Positions 31,804 to 40,162 of a stretch of DNA of 41,868 nt are shown piece after piece; position 1 is the stretch's first letter, and each line of letters opens with the position of its first letter. Under the pieces are notes generated by a model. It had not been told where the DNA came from. It worked only from the letters and a program-made list of their open reading frames with translations, and ran no database searches. The stretch comes from Lachnospiraceae bacterium (GTDB lineage: Bacteria; Bacillota; Clostridia; Lachnospirales; Lachnospiraceae). The stretch is taken from positions 34,416 to 76,283 of the forward strand of contig JAAUZK010000007.1 of the NCBI GenBank assembly GCA_014804655.1, in the 5' to 3' direction. A program made the position numbers and the translations under genes.

Positions 31804-33885
31804 TCAATCAGAAATTCTGTTCAATGTAAAGTCGTCCACAGTTCCCCAGCTCTTGGCATTACACTTCATACGTACACCGATCGTAAGTGTTCCGTCGGTA
31901 ACCTTTATTTCAGGAATCGTAGGAGTCTTCCAGTCCGTCCACGTAGTTACCATGAAAGGATCTGTCTGCTCTTCGCCGTCTACGATTGCATATAATTCCA
32001 TTTCACCATCCGACACATCGCCGCCCTGCGCGTAAGCCGTGAGCTGATAGGTACCGGGCTCTAAGTCCGTAATTTCCTGCTCGATCGAGAAGTCCATATC
32101 GGAATCTTCCGACCAGAAGTGGAAAGCTATTTCTCCTGTATAAGCATCATCCGCCTTCTGCTGGAAATCTGTCGGATTATCTTTCCCTTCATAGGTCACC
32201 TTCCACATAGATGTGTCGGCATCCTCGAAGCTCGGATTCTGCACATAATTAAGCATTATGACTTCGATGTAGGCTGTCACAGTCGTACCGTCCTCCAGCG
32301 TGCCTGTCACCTCGTATTCCCCGCCCTCGCTCGTGTCGATGGCTGCAAGCTGTGTCTCATCCCATGCAACAGGCTCTTGTTTGTTCGCCGAACGATCATT
32401 GTAAAATACGTCAATCGCCTCGGGAAGTTTTATTTCACCGCCCACATCACAAGATACTTTAACGTCCGGGACAGAATCCACTGCCAAAGGTGCGGTCGAA
32501 CCATACTTCAAATACTTAAATACATTTAGGGACGGCAACGGATGCCCTTCAAAGTCAAACATCGCCTGATTATCCCACGAACAGCCGCCGTAATACAGAC
32601 CTGCGTCATTCGGATCGTAATCCGCCGCATAGCTGCTGGCCCAGCCGCTTCCGAATTCCTCCCATATGGGAGAATTATCCTCAGTTGCTTTACCTACCGG
32701 AATCCACACACCTTCCCAGTAGAAAATACCGAGTACATTTGCCTCGTTTGCCGCTTCGCAGATATCACGGATCATGGAAGCCTGACTCTGCACAGTAGCC
32801 GCATAACCCTCAACCGCACCGTCAATACCGTCAAAGCTGTTCTCTGTGCCGTCACCGTCTTCGGTAGTGTAGGCATAAGAAGTCTCTGCGACCACAACCT
32901 TTTTGCCGTACTCCTCCTGAATGTGTCTGGCTACCGCCTGCATATTCTCATTCGTGCCATCCCAGAAAGGATAATAGGATAAACCGATGATATCGTAATC
33001 AACGCCCGTATGCTCCAGATTGGAAACAAGCCCGTCTATCTGCCCGTTATCCTCAATATTCGTGTAATGAACAAGGATCTGAATATCCTTACCGTAAGCC
33101 TGCGCCATCTCACGAACCGCGCGGCTTCCCGAACTCAAAAGAGTTGAAATATTGGGAAGGAACGATTCGCCGGCCATAGCGTTATTAATTTCATTACCGA
33201 TCTGCACCATACCTACATCTACACCCGCATCCAGAATCTGCGTCAGACTGTCTTTCGTAAATTCATAGAGTGCATCGCTTTTCTCCTCGACGCTCATACC
33301 TTCCCACGCCTTAGGCGCATGCTGTCTCTTCGGATCAGCCCAGAAATCGGAATAGTGGAAGTCGATACACACCTTCATTCCATACTTGGTTGCGCGTCTT
33401 CCAAGCTCGATCGCAGTAGGAACATCATTGTTACCGCCGCCGTATCCGTTGCCGTTCTCGTCATAAGGATCATTCCATACACGGATACGGATATAGTTGA
33501 CACCGGACTGCGCCAGTGTCATGAAGACATCCTGCTCCTCACCCTCGTAATTGTAATACTTGACGCCGCTGTTCTCCTCCACGAGTACGGAAGAAGCATC
33601 CATGCCGCGGATAAAATCATCGGAAATATTCGCGATCGGCTCTACATAGATCTCCGACTCTTCGGGACCGTCCGGCAACGGAAATGAGGTCACTTCAATA
33701 TCGGCCATTTCCTTAGGCTCCTGCGCTGAGTCTGTCTCCCCCGCTTCTTCTGTCTCCTGCGCTTCTTCTGTTTCCGTGACAGGCGCCGTACTATCGGTAT
33801 TATCCGCACCACAGCCGGTTAACGCAGCAGCACTGAGACTGACACTGAGACATAGAGCCAGTAATTTCATGTAACGTCGTTTCAT
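31804..33885 (-). CDS. Secreted lipoprotein arabinogalactan endo-beta-1,4-galactanase (GH53)
   Basis: 693 aa. A lipoprotein signal (LALCLSVSLSAAALTGC, lipid-anchored Cys25) is followed by an acidic Thr/Glu linker (26-60). The GH53 domain (about 88-440) carries IRGMDASSV, NYIRIRVWNDPYD, CIDFHYSDFWADP, the acid/base Glu232 in QIGNEINN and the nucleophile Glu334 in VVAETSYAYT. A bacterial Ig-like segment (about 475-545) and a C-terminal galactan-binding-type module (VQNPSFED, then EPGTYQLTAYAQGGDV and VDDFTL) resemble CBM61. It cleaves beta-1,4-galactan at the cell surface. The ATG at 33885 is 9 nt after GGAGG and starts the signal peptide. Confidence 0.92.
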   Translation of the reverse strand: MKRRYMKLLALCLSVSLSAAALTGCGADNTDSTAPVTETEEAQETEEAGETDSAQEPKEMADIEVTSFPLPDGPEESEIYVEPIANISDDFIRGMDASSVLVEENSGVKYYNYEGEEQDVFMTLAQSGVNYIRIRVWNDPYDENGNGYGGGNNDVPTAIELGRRATKYGMKVCIDFHYSDFWADPKRQHAPKAWEGMSVEEKSDALYEFTKDSLTQILDAGVDVGMVQIGNEINNAMAGESFLPNISTLLSSGSRAVREMAQAYGKDIQILVHYTNIEDNGQIDGLVSNLEHTGVDYDIIGLSYYPFWDGTNENMQAVARHIQEEYGKKVVVAETSYAYTTEDGDGTENSFDGIDGAVEGYAATVQSQASMIRDICEAANEANVLGIFYWEGVWIPVGKATEDNSPIWEEFGSGWASSYAADYDPNDAGLYYGGCSWDNQAMFDFEGHPLPSLNVFKYLKYGSTAPLAVDSVPDVKVSCDVGGEIKLPEAIDVFYNDRSANKQEPVAWDETQLAAIDTSEGGEYEVTGTLEDGTTVTAYIEVIMLNYVQNPSFEDADTSMWKVTYEGKDNPTDFQQKADDAYTGEIAFHFWSEDSDMDFSIEQEITDLEPGTYQLTAYAQGGDVSDGEMELYAIVDGEEQTDPFMVTTWTDWKTPTIPEIKVTDGTLTIGVRMKCNAKSWGTVDDFTLNRISD

Positions 33886-33925
33886 AATACAAATCCTCCC
33901 ATTCTTCTTATTGTTTTTATAAAAA

Positions 33926-34016
33926 AAGTAAATCACTTCGCGATTAACTTTACAAGCTGCGCTCGATTGCGAGATATTGCTCATGAGATGCTTCGCATCT
34001 CCGCAAACTCGTGCAT
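33926..34016. repeat. Hairpin-rich intergenic repeat, copy B
   Basis: It begins AAGTAAATCACTTCGCGATT followed by AACTTT, a near-palindrome like copy A at 10715. It contains GCTCG and a perfect hairpin GAGATGC-TTC-GCATCTC (33985-34001), and ends CGCAAACTCGTGCAT (about 34002-34016), shared with copy A. It separates the two GH53 genes. Confidence 0.65.
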
Positions 34017-34059
34017 AAACGTAGGAATTTATTGTTGGAAGATACTCTATAGCCCATCA

Positions 34060-35085
34060 TTATTGACTGTCAGCATAAGCGCTCATTGCCTTGGTAAACT
34101 GTAGACAGTTCTCCTCCACCATCCTCGCCGCACCCAGTATATAATGATCCGGCAACAGATCAGCCCCCACTTCCGGCTCCCAGAAGAAGATACCGATCCC
34201 TTGACCATCGGGGACTGTCTTGACCGCACGCACCGCGCTTACAAGAAGCTGATAAGTCTCCTCCTCTTCATTTTCCGGCCCGCCGATCTCAGTTAACATT
34301 AAGGGTCTTTGATACTTTTGCGCAAGCCTTGTCATATCGTCATGCAGCTTACGTTCATCATGTTTCATGTGCACCCAATACGGATAATAGGAAAACCCCA
34401 TAATATCCGTCTGTCCGCCAAGGTCAAAAAATGTGTCAAAGAATCGGGTACACCGCTGATAATCATTGCCGCAGTTGATATGCGTTACGACTCTGCACTC
34501 TGGGCAGCATGCTTTAACCGCTCTGTATCCTTCATTGAGAAACGCGACAAGCTGCTCCGGATTATCGTCAAAACTCCCCATAGGAAGCAGAATTCCCGAA
34601 TCGATCTCGTTACCTACCTGAACCCAGTCCGGATAGATATCATGGGAAGTCAAAAGTTCTAAGATATCTCTCGTATGCTGCGCCACCCGTTCCTTCATTT
34701 CCTCAAAACTGTCATTCTCCCACTCCTTAGGGATATCCTGATACACCGGGTCTGCAAAATGATCACTGTAATGAATATCTATCATAAGCTTCATACCCTG
34801 CTTTTTCACTCTGACAGCCATTTCCAATACACTGTCTTTATCGCAGAAGCCAAGCATACACGTCTCTCCGCCAATCCTTTTGCCCTCAAATTCCTTTTCC
34901 GGCTTTGTCCAATAGGCTTCTTTCGGCGGATTAACGAACACCCGCAGCCGCACGGCATTGGCACCCATAGCTTTCAGCGCGAAAATCGGATCTGTCTTTT
35001 CCCCGTTCTCGTCAATCCAGCAGACGCCTTGCGATTCCAACTGACTTACCCAGCCCAGATCCACACCATAAATAAAGTTCTGCAC
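34060..35085 (-). CDS. Cytoplasmic GH53 family galactanase
   Basis: 341 aa. The N-terminus MQNFIYGVDLGWVSQLESQG has no signal peptide, so the enzyme is probably intracellular and acts on imported galacto-oligosaccharides. GANAVRLRVFVNPP, LMIDIHYSDHFADP, the acid/base Glu160 in WVQVGNEIDSG, IMGFSYYPYWVH and the nucleophile Glu266 in LMLTEIGG are all GH53 landmarks. The GTG at 35085 is chosen because AAGGAGG lies 7 nt upstream; the TTG at 35103 precedes that site and has none of its own. It is the first of two GH53 genes read toward 31.8 kb and is divergent from an AraC regulator. Confidence 0.9.
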   Translation of the reverse strand: MQNFIYGVDLGWVSQLESQGVCWIDENGEKTDPIFALKAMGANAVRLRVFVNPPKEAYWTKPEKEFEGKRIGGETCMLGFCDKDSVLEMAVRVKKQGMKLMIDIHYSDHFADPVYQDIPKEWENDSFEEMKERVAQHTRDILELLTSHDIYPDWVQVGNEIDSGILLPMGSFDDNPEQLVAFLNEGYRAVKACCPECRVVTHINCGNDYQRCTRFFDTFFDLGGQTDIMGFSYYPYWVHMKHDERKLHDDMTRLAQKYQRPLMLTEIGGPENEEEETYQLLVSAVRAVKTVPDGQGIGIFFWEPEVGADLLPDHYILGAARMVEENCLQFTKAMSAYADSQ

Positions 35086-35145
35086 TGCAACGCCTCCTTT
35101 CAAGTTACTTTACTTTTGTATAAATTTTTTCTATAATGATCTAAA

Positions 35146-35264
35146 TTGTATCAACTTCATGTATACGGTATACTGCTCCAGCAATAATTTATATGAATAT
35201 TATAGGAAATCAATGCAGGACACTGCAATATCGCAAACAGATTTTTAAGCACCAATTTGTATCA
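35146..35264. promoter_or_regulatory. Repeated TTGTATCA boxes between GH53 and AraC genes
   Basis: TTGTATCA occurs at 35146-35153 and again at 35257-35264 in the 214-bp divergent gap. Such direct repeats could be binding sites for the adjacent AraC regulator. The gap is AT-rich and must hold both promoters. Confidence 0.35.
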
Positions 35265-35299
35265 TATTCGCGAATCGCAACAAAGGAACGGAGAACATT

Positions 35300-36367
35300 G
35301 TGGAAAAATATACTACCCCAGATATGCGGGAATCATTAGACAGTCTTAACTCCTCTATTAACATACAGAACGGTGAAAGCGACTTCGGACGCTTCTACAG
35401 TATGAATGTCCCCTTTCAGGTCACTCTGGAATGCTGCGATGCCTCCGATCCCGAAGACTACGTGAATGTGGTCACACTGTCCTTTGAAAAAGCTGTTATG
35501 TACCAAGAATCCCTTGCCATAAAAAACTACTCTTATGCGAAGAATGCACCGCATTACCACGATTTCTTTGAATTTGTGATTGTGTTGGAGGGAAACCTTG
35601 TTCAGAGAATAGAGGGAAAAGACTATCTGTACACCGCCGGTTCCTGCTGTCTGATCAACCGAAGCCTGCGCCATCTGGAACATTATCAGTCTGACTGTAA
35701 AATTTTATACATCGGACTGTCACCCGATTTTATCACCGGACTGTTCGACTCTACCCAAGGCTCTCCCTTTTCGAGTGAAAAGGATATCTGTCGCAGCCCA
35801 ATTTATCACTTTATCACTGATAATATGAAAAATCCCGGCAAGCGCGCATATCTTGACTTCATTCCGTCCTATCAGAATCGGCAGACCACCGAACGCCTGC
35901 ACGCCATGACCGATGCCATGATGCACACCTTGCTTTATCCGGAATTTGGCGCGTATTACCGGATATGCGGACTGTTATGTTCCTTCCTGACTCATCTGTC
36001 GTCACCACAGTTCTACCACTGCACCGACATCCGTCTGGATACCAACAGCGATTTTCTGCTCTTCTCACGCATCACACGGCTTTTCGAGGAAAGTGATGGC
36101 CGCATGACCCGCACGGAACTGGAACAACTTCTCAATTACAGCGGCGATTACCTGAATCGCATAACTAATAAATACGCCGGTAAGTGTCTCTACGACTACG
36201 GCATGACCTTCTGCCTGAAAAAAGTTGCGCAATGCCTGACTGAGACGGACGAATCCATTAGCGCGATTGCTGCCCGGTTGAAATTTACAAACCGTACGCA
36301 TTTTTATGCTCTGTTTAAGGAAAAATACGGGGTTACCCCGAAGGAATATCGGAAAATGCATTCCTGA
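35300..36367 (+). CDS. AraC family regulator with N-terminal cupin domain
   Basis: 355 aa. An N-terminal sensor region carries APHYHDFFEFVIVLEGNLVQ (about 83-102, cupin metal/sugar pocket motif). A C-terminal HTH pair (about 255-352) contains MTRTELEQLLNYSGDYLNRI, then ISAIAARLKFTNRTHFYALF and KEKYGVTPKEYRKMH, the AraC signature. The start is GTG with GGAG 6 nt upstream. It is divergent from two GH53 genes and probably activates them in response to galactose or galacto-oligosaccharides (inference from position). Confidence 0.9.
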   Translation: MEKYTTPDMRESLDSLNSSINIQNGESDFGRFYSMNVPFQVTLECCDASDPEDYVNVVTLSFEKAVMYQESLAIKNYSYAKNAPHYHDFFEFVIVLEGNLVQRIEGKDYLYTAGSCCLINRSLRHLEHYQSDCKILYIGLSPDFITGLFDSTQGSPFSSEKDICRSPIYHFITDNMKNPGKRAYLDFIPSYQNRQTTERLHAMTDAMMHTLLYPEFGAYYRICGLLCSFLTHLSSPQFYHCTDIRLDTNSDFLLFSRITRLFEESDGRMTRTELEQLLNYSGDYLNRITNKYAGKCLYDYGMTFCLKKVAQCLTETDESISAIAARLKFTNRTHFYALFKEKYGVTPKEYRKMHS

Positions 36368-36425
36368 TGAGCCTGCTTTTCCATTGATTTACACTTAGTA
36401 TATGAACACAATACGGGGGATTTAT

Positions 36426-36911
36426 ATGATCGCTTTAATAGTCGCTTTTGCAAGGAATCAGGTAATAGGTAATAAGGGAGCCATCCCTTGGAAAATTAGA
36501 GGAGAACAGAAACGTTTCAAAGAACTAACAACGGGAAATGTTGTCATCATGGGAAGACGGTCATATGAAGAGATAGGAAGGCCACTGCCAAACAGAACAA
36601 CAATCGTCATATCTAACACTAAGAATTTCGTTGCAGAAAATTGTATGACGGCAAAATCATTGCAAGAAGCAATCACCATAGCAGGAAACAGAGATATCTA
36701 TATTTCCGGCGGTGCGAAGCTTTATGAAGAGGCGCTTCCTCTGGTGGAAAAAAAGTATATTACGGAGATAGATCGTGACATTGACGGAGATACCTTTTTC
36801 CCGCAATTTGACGAGAAACAGTTTACAAAAGAAATCAACGAACGGTATGAAGGGGAAATTCCTTATACTTATGTGACGTATACGAGACAAACGCGATTAA
36901 ATAAAATTTAA
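36426..36911 (+). CDS. Dihydrofolate reductase, GEQ type
   Basis: 161 aa, normal length. ALIVAFARNQVIGNKGAIPW, VVIMGRRSYEEIGRPLPNRT, IVIS and IYISGGAKLYEEALP are the folate and NADPH-site blocks. The catalytic position is Glu27 in KIRGEQKRFKELT, where most chromosomal enzymes have Asp in LPxDLxxF. The GEQ pattern and IPYTYVTYTR end resemble mobile trimethoprim-resistance enzymes of the DfrA1/DfrA12 kind. The ATG at 36426 is 5 nt after GGGGGA. The gene is AT-rich like its PHP neighbour, which hints at transfer, but no mobile-element boundary was seen. Confidence 0.88.
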   Translation: MIALIVAFARNQVIGNKGAIPWKIRGEQKRFKELTTGNVVIMGRRSYEEIGRPLPNRTTIVISNTKNFVAENCMTAKSLQEAITIAGNRDIYISGGAKLYEEALPLVEKKYITEIDRDIDGDTFFPQFDEKQFTKEINERYEGEIPYTYVTYTRQTRLNKI

Positions 36912-37005
36912 TGGAGTTATGAGTGTTTTTGTAGTAGAATAAGGTCGTTAAAAAATTTTAAATTTATTGGTCCTCGTGGAACATATAACTGCTAGGAGAA
37001 ATCAA

Positions 37006-37498
37006 ATGTCATATATTGATTTACATTTTCATTCTATATACTCGGATGGAACTTATACACCCGAAGAATTAGTGTGCTATGCAAAAAAGAAAGGGTTGTC
37101 AGCCGTTTCACTGACTGATCATGATACAATAAAAGGATTAGACAGGGCTAGAAAACAATCTGAAAAACTTGGAATTAAGTTTATTAATGGTGTTGAAATA
37201 AATTCCTGTTGTTATGTCAGTAATAGATTGGTTAATATTCATGTGTTGGGATACAATTTTGTCATAGATAAAATAAATGAATATATGAAGATACTAAAAG
37301 TGCTAAGAGATGAGCATAATGATGCAATTATAAGAGCACTTCAAAGAATCGGAATATGTATTGACTATGATGATGTGGAAAAACAATTTGGCTTTTACGG
37401 GCGGAAGTGACTTTCATGGTAATAATGATAACGGAATCGACTTGGGCATGGGAGGAGAAAACATGATGATTCCGGATAGTATTTTAGCAAACTTCTAA
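37006..37498 (+). pseudogene. PHP-domain phosphoesterase gene with internal deletion and frameshift
   Basis: The ATG at 37006 (AGGAGA upstream) opens 134 codons: YIDLHFHSIYSDGTYTPEEL and VSLTDHDTIKGLDRA are PHP metal-site blocks, then the frame stops at 37410 after DYDDVEKQFGFYGRK. In another frame 37397-37498 encodes TGGSDFHGNNDNGIDLGMG, then GENMMIPDSILANF, the usual C-terminal block (GSDFHG). About 110 central residues of a normal 270-280 aa protein are missing. The product is probably inactive. The 3' end meets the convergent gene at 37495. Confidence 0.75.
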
Positions 37499-38112
37499 TG
37501 AAAGCGCACCAAAATCGGTATACAATACCCGAGATTATCATCCAGCGAAAGATAATACTTCGGCTCTTTCCCATTATCGTCATAAATATAATACTCCTCA
37601 TTTACCGGACTGCCATCCTCCTGAAATGAAACTTCCCCTTCAAAAATACTTCTGTCATCCAGGCAATCCCAGATTTCCAGTGCGGCTTCCTCTTTTTGCA
37701 GGGCTAAACGCCGAATCGCCACCGAGCCTTTATTACCTTTATTGATCTGGTAAAGAGTTTTGGTCCGACATGTTTCATTTTCGTCAAATACAAGAAAACC
37801 GTTCAATGTACATTCATTATATACCGGAATTTCCACTGCCTCATTCTGAAACAATCGCCCTTGATCTATAATCCCATAATCACTGATAAAAAGCAGTCCA
37901 CTCTGCGATCCATCTGAGAAAATTACCAAATCATCGCAGTAATCAAATGTTAAATCGTCATAGGAAAAACGTACAGGCTCTGTCAGTTCCCCGCACGGAA
38001 TCTGCTGCACAATATTTTTGTCTTTATCATAAAGGCGAAGCTCATACTTTCCCGCAGACTCATCTACACATACCACTAACACCAATAACAGCCTTTGTAC
38101 CGCTTTCTTCAT
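37495..38112 (-). CDS. Putative exported protein of unknown function
   Basis: 205 aa. An N-terminal hydrophobic stretch (VQRLLLVLVVCV) could be a short signal, without a clear lipobox. The rest is beta-rich and acidic (ELRLYDKDKNIVQQIPCGEL, DDLVIFSDGSQSGLLFI, EIWDCLDDRSIFEGEVSF), with no catalytic motif. The sequence turns polar immediately after the short leader, so a 5' deletion is possible. It is 36 bp downstream of the spermidine-synthase-like gene and likely in one transcript. AAAGGTG precedes the ATG. I do not recognise a family. Confidence 0.6.
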   Translation of the reverse strand: MKKAVQRLLLVLVVCVDESAGKYELRLYDKDKNIVQQIPCGELTEPVRFSYDDLTFDYCDDLVIFSDGSQSGLLFISDYGIIDQGRLFQNEAVEIPVYNECTLNGFLVFDENETCRTKTLYQINKGNKGSVAIRRLALQKEEAALEIWDCLDDRSIFEGEVSFQEDGSPVNEEYYIYDDNGKEPKYYLSLDDNLGYCIPILVRFH

Positions 38113-38148
38113 TGGTTCACCTTTCCGCTTTTCAGAGCATCCCAGTTT

Positions 38149-39759
38149 CTACAATGCGTCAATCACACCCTGAACGCCCTGTTCCTCATAAATCTTCTTA
38201 TAATACGCCACCTCATCTCGGATTAATTCATCAATCACCTGCATACCCAAAAGCTCTACCGGCGCTTTATCATCAGTCATGATATAGTCGCCCGCTTCAT
38301 ATGCAATCAGGTTATCTGCAACCACCGCCATCATTGCCGCGAGATTTTCGTCTGCAAGATTTTCACGATGAATTGCCAGATTCTCTAAGATCTGCGGATT
38401 ATCAGAGGCAAAAAGCTCCCTGTTCGTAGATCCCTTCACATCTACCGTATATACCTCCCCGAACACACTGCTGATCGTGTCTGCGAGATGTTGATTAATA
38501 CTTCCCTCACTGCTGCCGCGCATATTCATATTGACCACCATCACGCCGTCTTCATTCAAGTGGTCCTTCACCAATGTAAAAAATTCCACGGAAGACATCT
38601 GAAAAGGAATGGTAATATCCTGATAAGCGTCCACCATGATCACATCGTATTTACCGTTAATAGCATTCAAATATGCCCTGCCGTCATATGTGGTTACATT
38701 CACATCCTGCGGCAGCTCAAAATATTCCCGTGCAAGATTCGTGATCTTCTCGTCGATCTCCACGCCCTCTATCTCCATATCTCCGTAATAATTACGGCAT
38801 TGGTGTGCGTAAGTACCCGTCCCCATTCCGAGAATCAGCACATCACAATCGGAAGGCTTGTCCTGTCCTGTCATAAGCGGCGCCGCCATGGCATAATCAT
38901 AATACATACCGGTCATTCCCTCATTTTTCATCAGGATAGACTGCACACCAAACAACACATTTGTCGATAATATGACACTTATGTCGCTTTCTTTCACCTG
39001 CAAATAATTATAAATAGACTCTCCCTCATAAGTTAAACTGCTCTCCCAGAAAGCAAAACTGTTCGACTTACCGAGCAGACAGCACAGAAGAAAGATTCCT
39101 GTTGAAACTGCGCTTTTCGCCGCTCCCCTTTTTCCACTGATAAAGTAGGTCAGGGCCAGCACCAATAGAATTCCCGCAAAGATCAAAAAGGTAATGGAAG
39201 TTCCCACTGCCGGGATCGAGATGAAAGTCGGCACAAAAGTACCGATAATACTGCCGATCGTATTAAAAGCGCCAAGTGTTCCAACGACCTTGCCGCTGTC
39301 GTCCAGGCTATCCACAGAATACTTCGCCAGAGAGGGCGTCACCGTTCCCAACAGAAACAACGGAAATACAAAAATCACCATGCACGCCGCGAAAGCTGCC
39401 CAGATCAGGAAATTTGTGCTAACCGTAAAAATTAATAACGCCGAGATTCCCAAAATGATATATTTACCCACCACCGGAATCGCTGCGATCCAGACCGACG
39501 CAATCAATATCCTGCCATAGAGCTTGTCCGGATTCGGATTCTTGTCCGCGCTGCGCCCGCCGTAAATATTCCCAAGCGCCATCGCAATCATGATCGTTCC
39601 TATAATAATCGTCCACACAATCTGAGATGAACTGAAATAAGGCGCCAGAAGCCTGCTGGCGCCCAACTCCACTGCCATCACCGACATCCCCGCAAAGAAT
39701 TCCGTCAGGTATAAGAACAGTTTATTCTTTAAAATTGGTGTTATATTAATTGTATTCAT
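38149..39759 (-). CDS. Membrane-anchored spermidine synthase-like protein
   Basis: 536 aa. About seven or eight N-terminal helices (residues 12-240, e.g. LFLYLTEFFAGMSVMAVELG, VWTIIIGTIMIAMALGNIYG, FLIFAGILLVLALTYFIS) precede a Rossmann aminopropyltransferase-like domain (about 260-500): LILGMGTGTYAHQCRNY (nucleotide-binding glycine loop), IEGVEIDEKI, YDVIMVDAYQD, and near the C-terminus MTDDKAPVELL. Fused proteins of this kind are annotated as spermidine synthases, but polyamine synthesis is unproven. AAGGGA precedes the ATG. Confidence 0.85.
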   Translation of the reverse strand: MNTINITPILKNKLFLYLTEFFAGMSVMAVELGASRLLAPYFSSSQIVWTIIIGTIMIAMALGNIYGGRSADKNPNPDKLYGRILIASVWIAAIPVVGKYIILGISALLIFTVSTNFLIWAAFAACMVIFVFPLFLLGTVTPSLAKYSVDSLDDSGKVVGTLGAFNTIGSIIGTFVPTFISIPAVGTSITFLIFAGILLVLALTYFISGKRGAAKSAVSTGIFLLCCLLGKSNSFAFWESSLTYEGESIYNYLQVKESDISVILSTNVLFGVQSILMKNEGMTGMYYDYAMAAPLMTGQDKPSDCDVLILGMGTGTYAHQCRNYYGDMEIEGVEIDEKITNLAREYFELPQDVNVTTYDGRAYLNAINGKYDVIMVDAYQDITIPFQMSSVEFFTLVKDHLNEDGVMVVNMNMRGSSEGSINQHLADTISSVFGEVYTVDVKGSTNRELFASDNPQILENLAIHRENLADENLAAMMAVVADNLIAYEAGDYIMTDDKAPVELLGMQVIDELIRDEVAYYKKIYEEQGVQGVIDAL

Positions 39760-39982
39760 AACGCACTTTCCCTTCTGTATTTTATGTATCTTTAACTGAA
39801 CCGTCTTTTTTATATATTCCGCATCAATACATTAATTGATATCCCTGAAACCAAAGCCGCATCTGTCAGCCTCATTTCCAAGTATATACAATTTTCACTG
39901 TTTTTACCATGAAAATCTTTATAAACTTCCATCTGCCTGTACATACTTACATATTAATTACCATGGGCAATCCATATACCAG

Positions 39983-40132
39983 CTCAGAGGGAAGTTAATA
40001 TCTTAAGTCGCCCCTCAAAAAGCGTCAGCGCTTAACGAGGTTATGAGTTGCACAGCAACTCACGAGTTTAGCGTCTGCTACGCTTTTTGCGGAGCGAGAG
40101 CGCGGCGACGTAGATATTAACTTTCCTCTGAG
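39983..40132. repeat. 150-bp palindromic element
   Basis: Outer arms CTCAGAGGGAAGTTAATATC (39983-40002) and GATATTAACTTTCCTCTGAG (40113-40132) are complementary except for one mismatch, extending inward to TCGCC/GGCGA. Inside, CAAAAAGCGT pairs with ACGCTTTTTG, and a perfect central hairpin TGAGTTGC-ACA-GCAACTCA occupies 40044-40062. The whole can fold as one long cruciform. No coding frame is present. It fills the right side of the 403-bp gap between SipL and the spermidine-synthase-like gene; 39760-39982 shows nothing beyond AT-rich sequence. Confidence 0.75.
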
Positions 40133-40162
40133 CGTCCGTCCGCCAATCCCTATTATTGTATC

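Noticed and set aside
36402..37498. Integron or transposon carrying the DHFR gene
   Set aside because: No attC site, integrase, IS ends or flanking direct repeats were seen. Only AT-richness hints at transfer.
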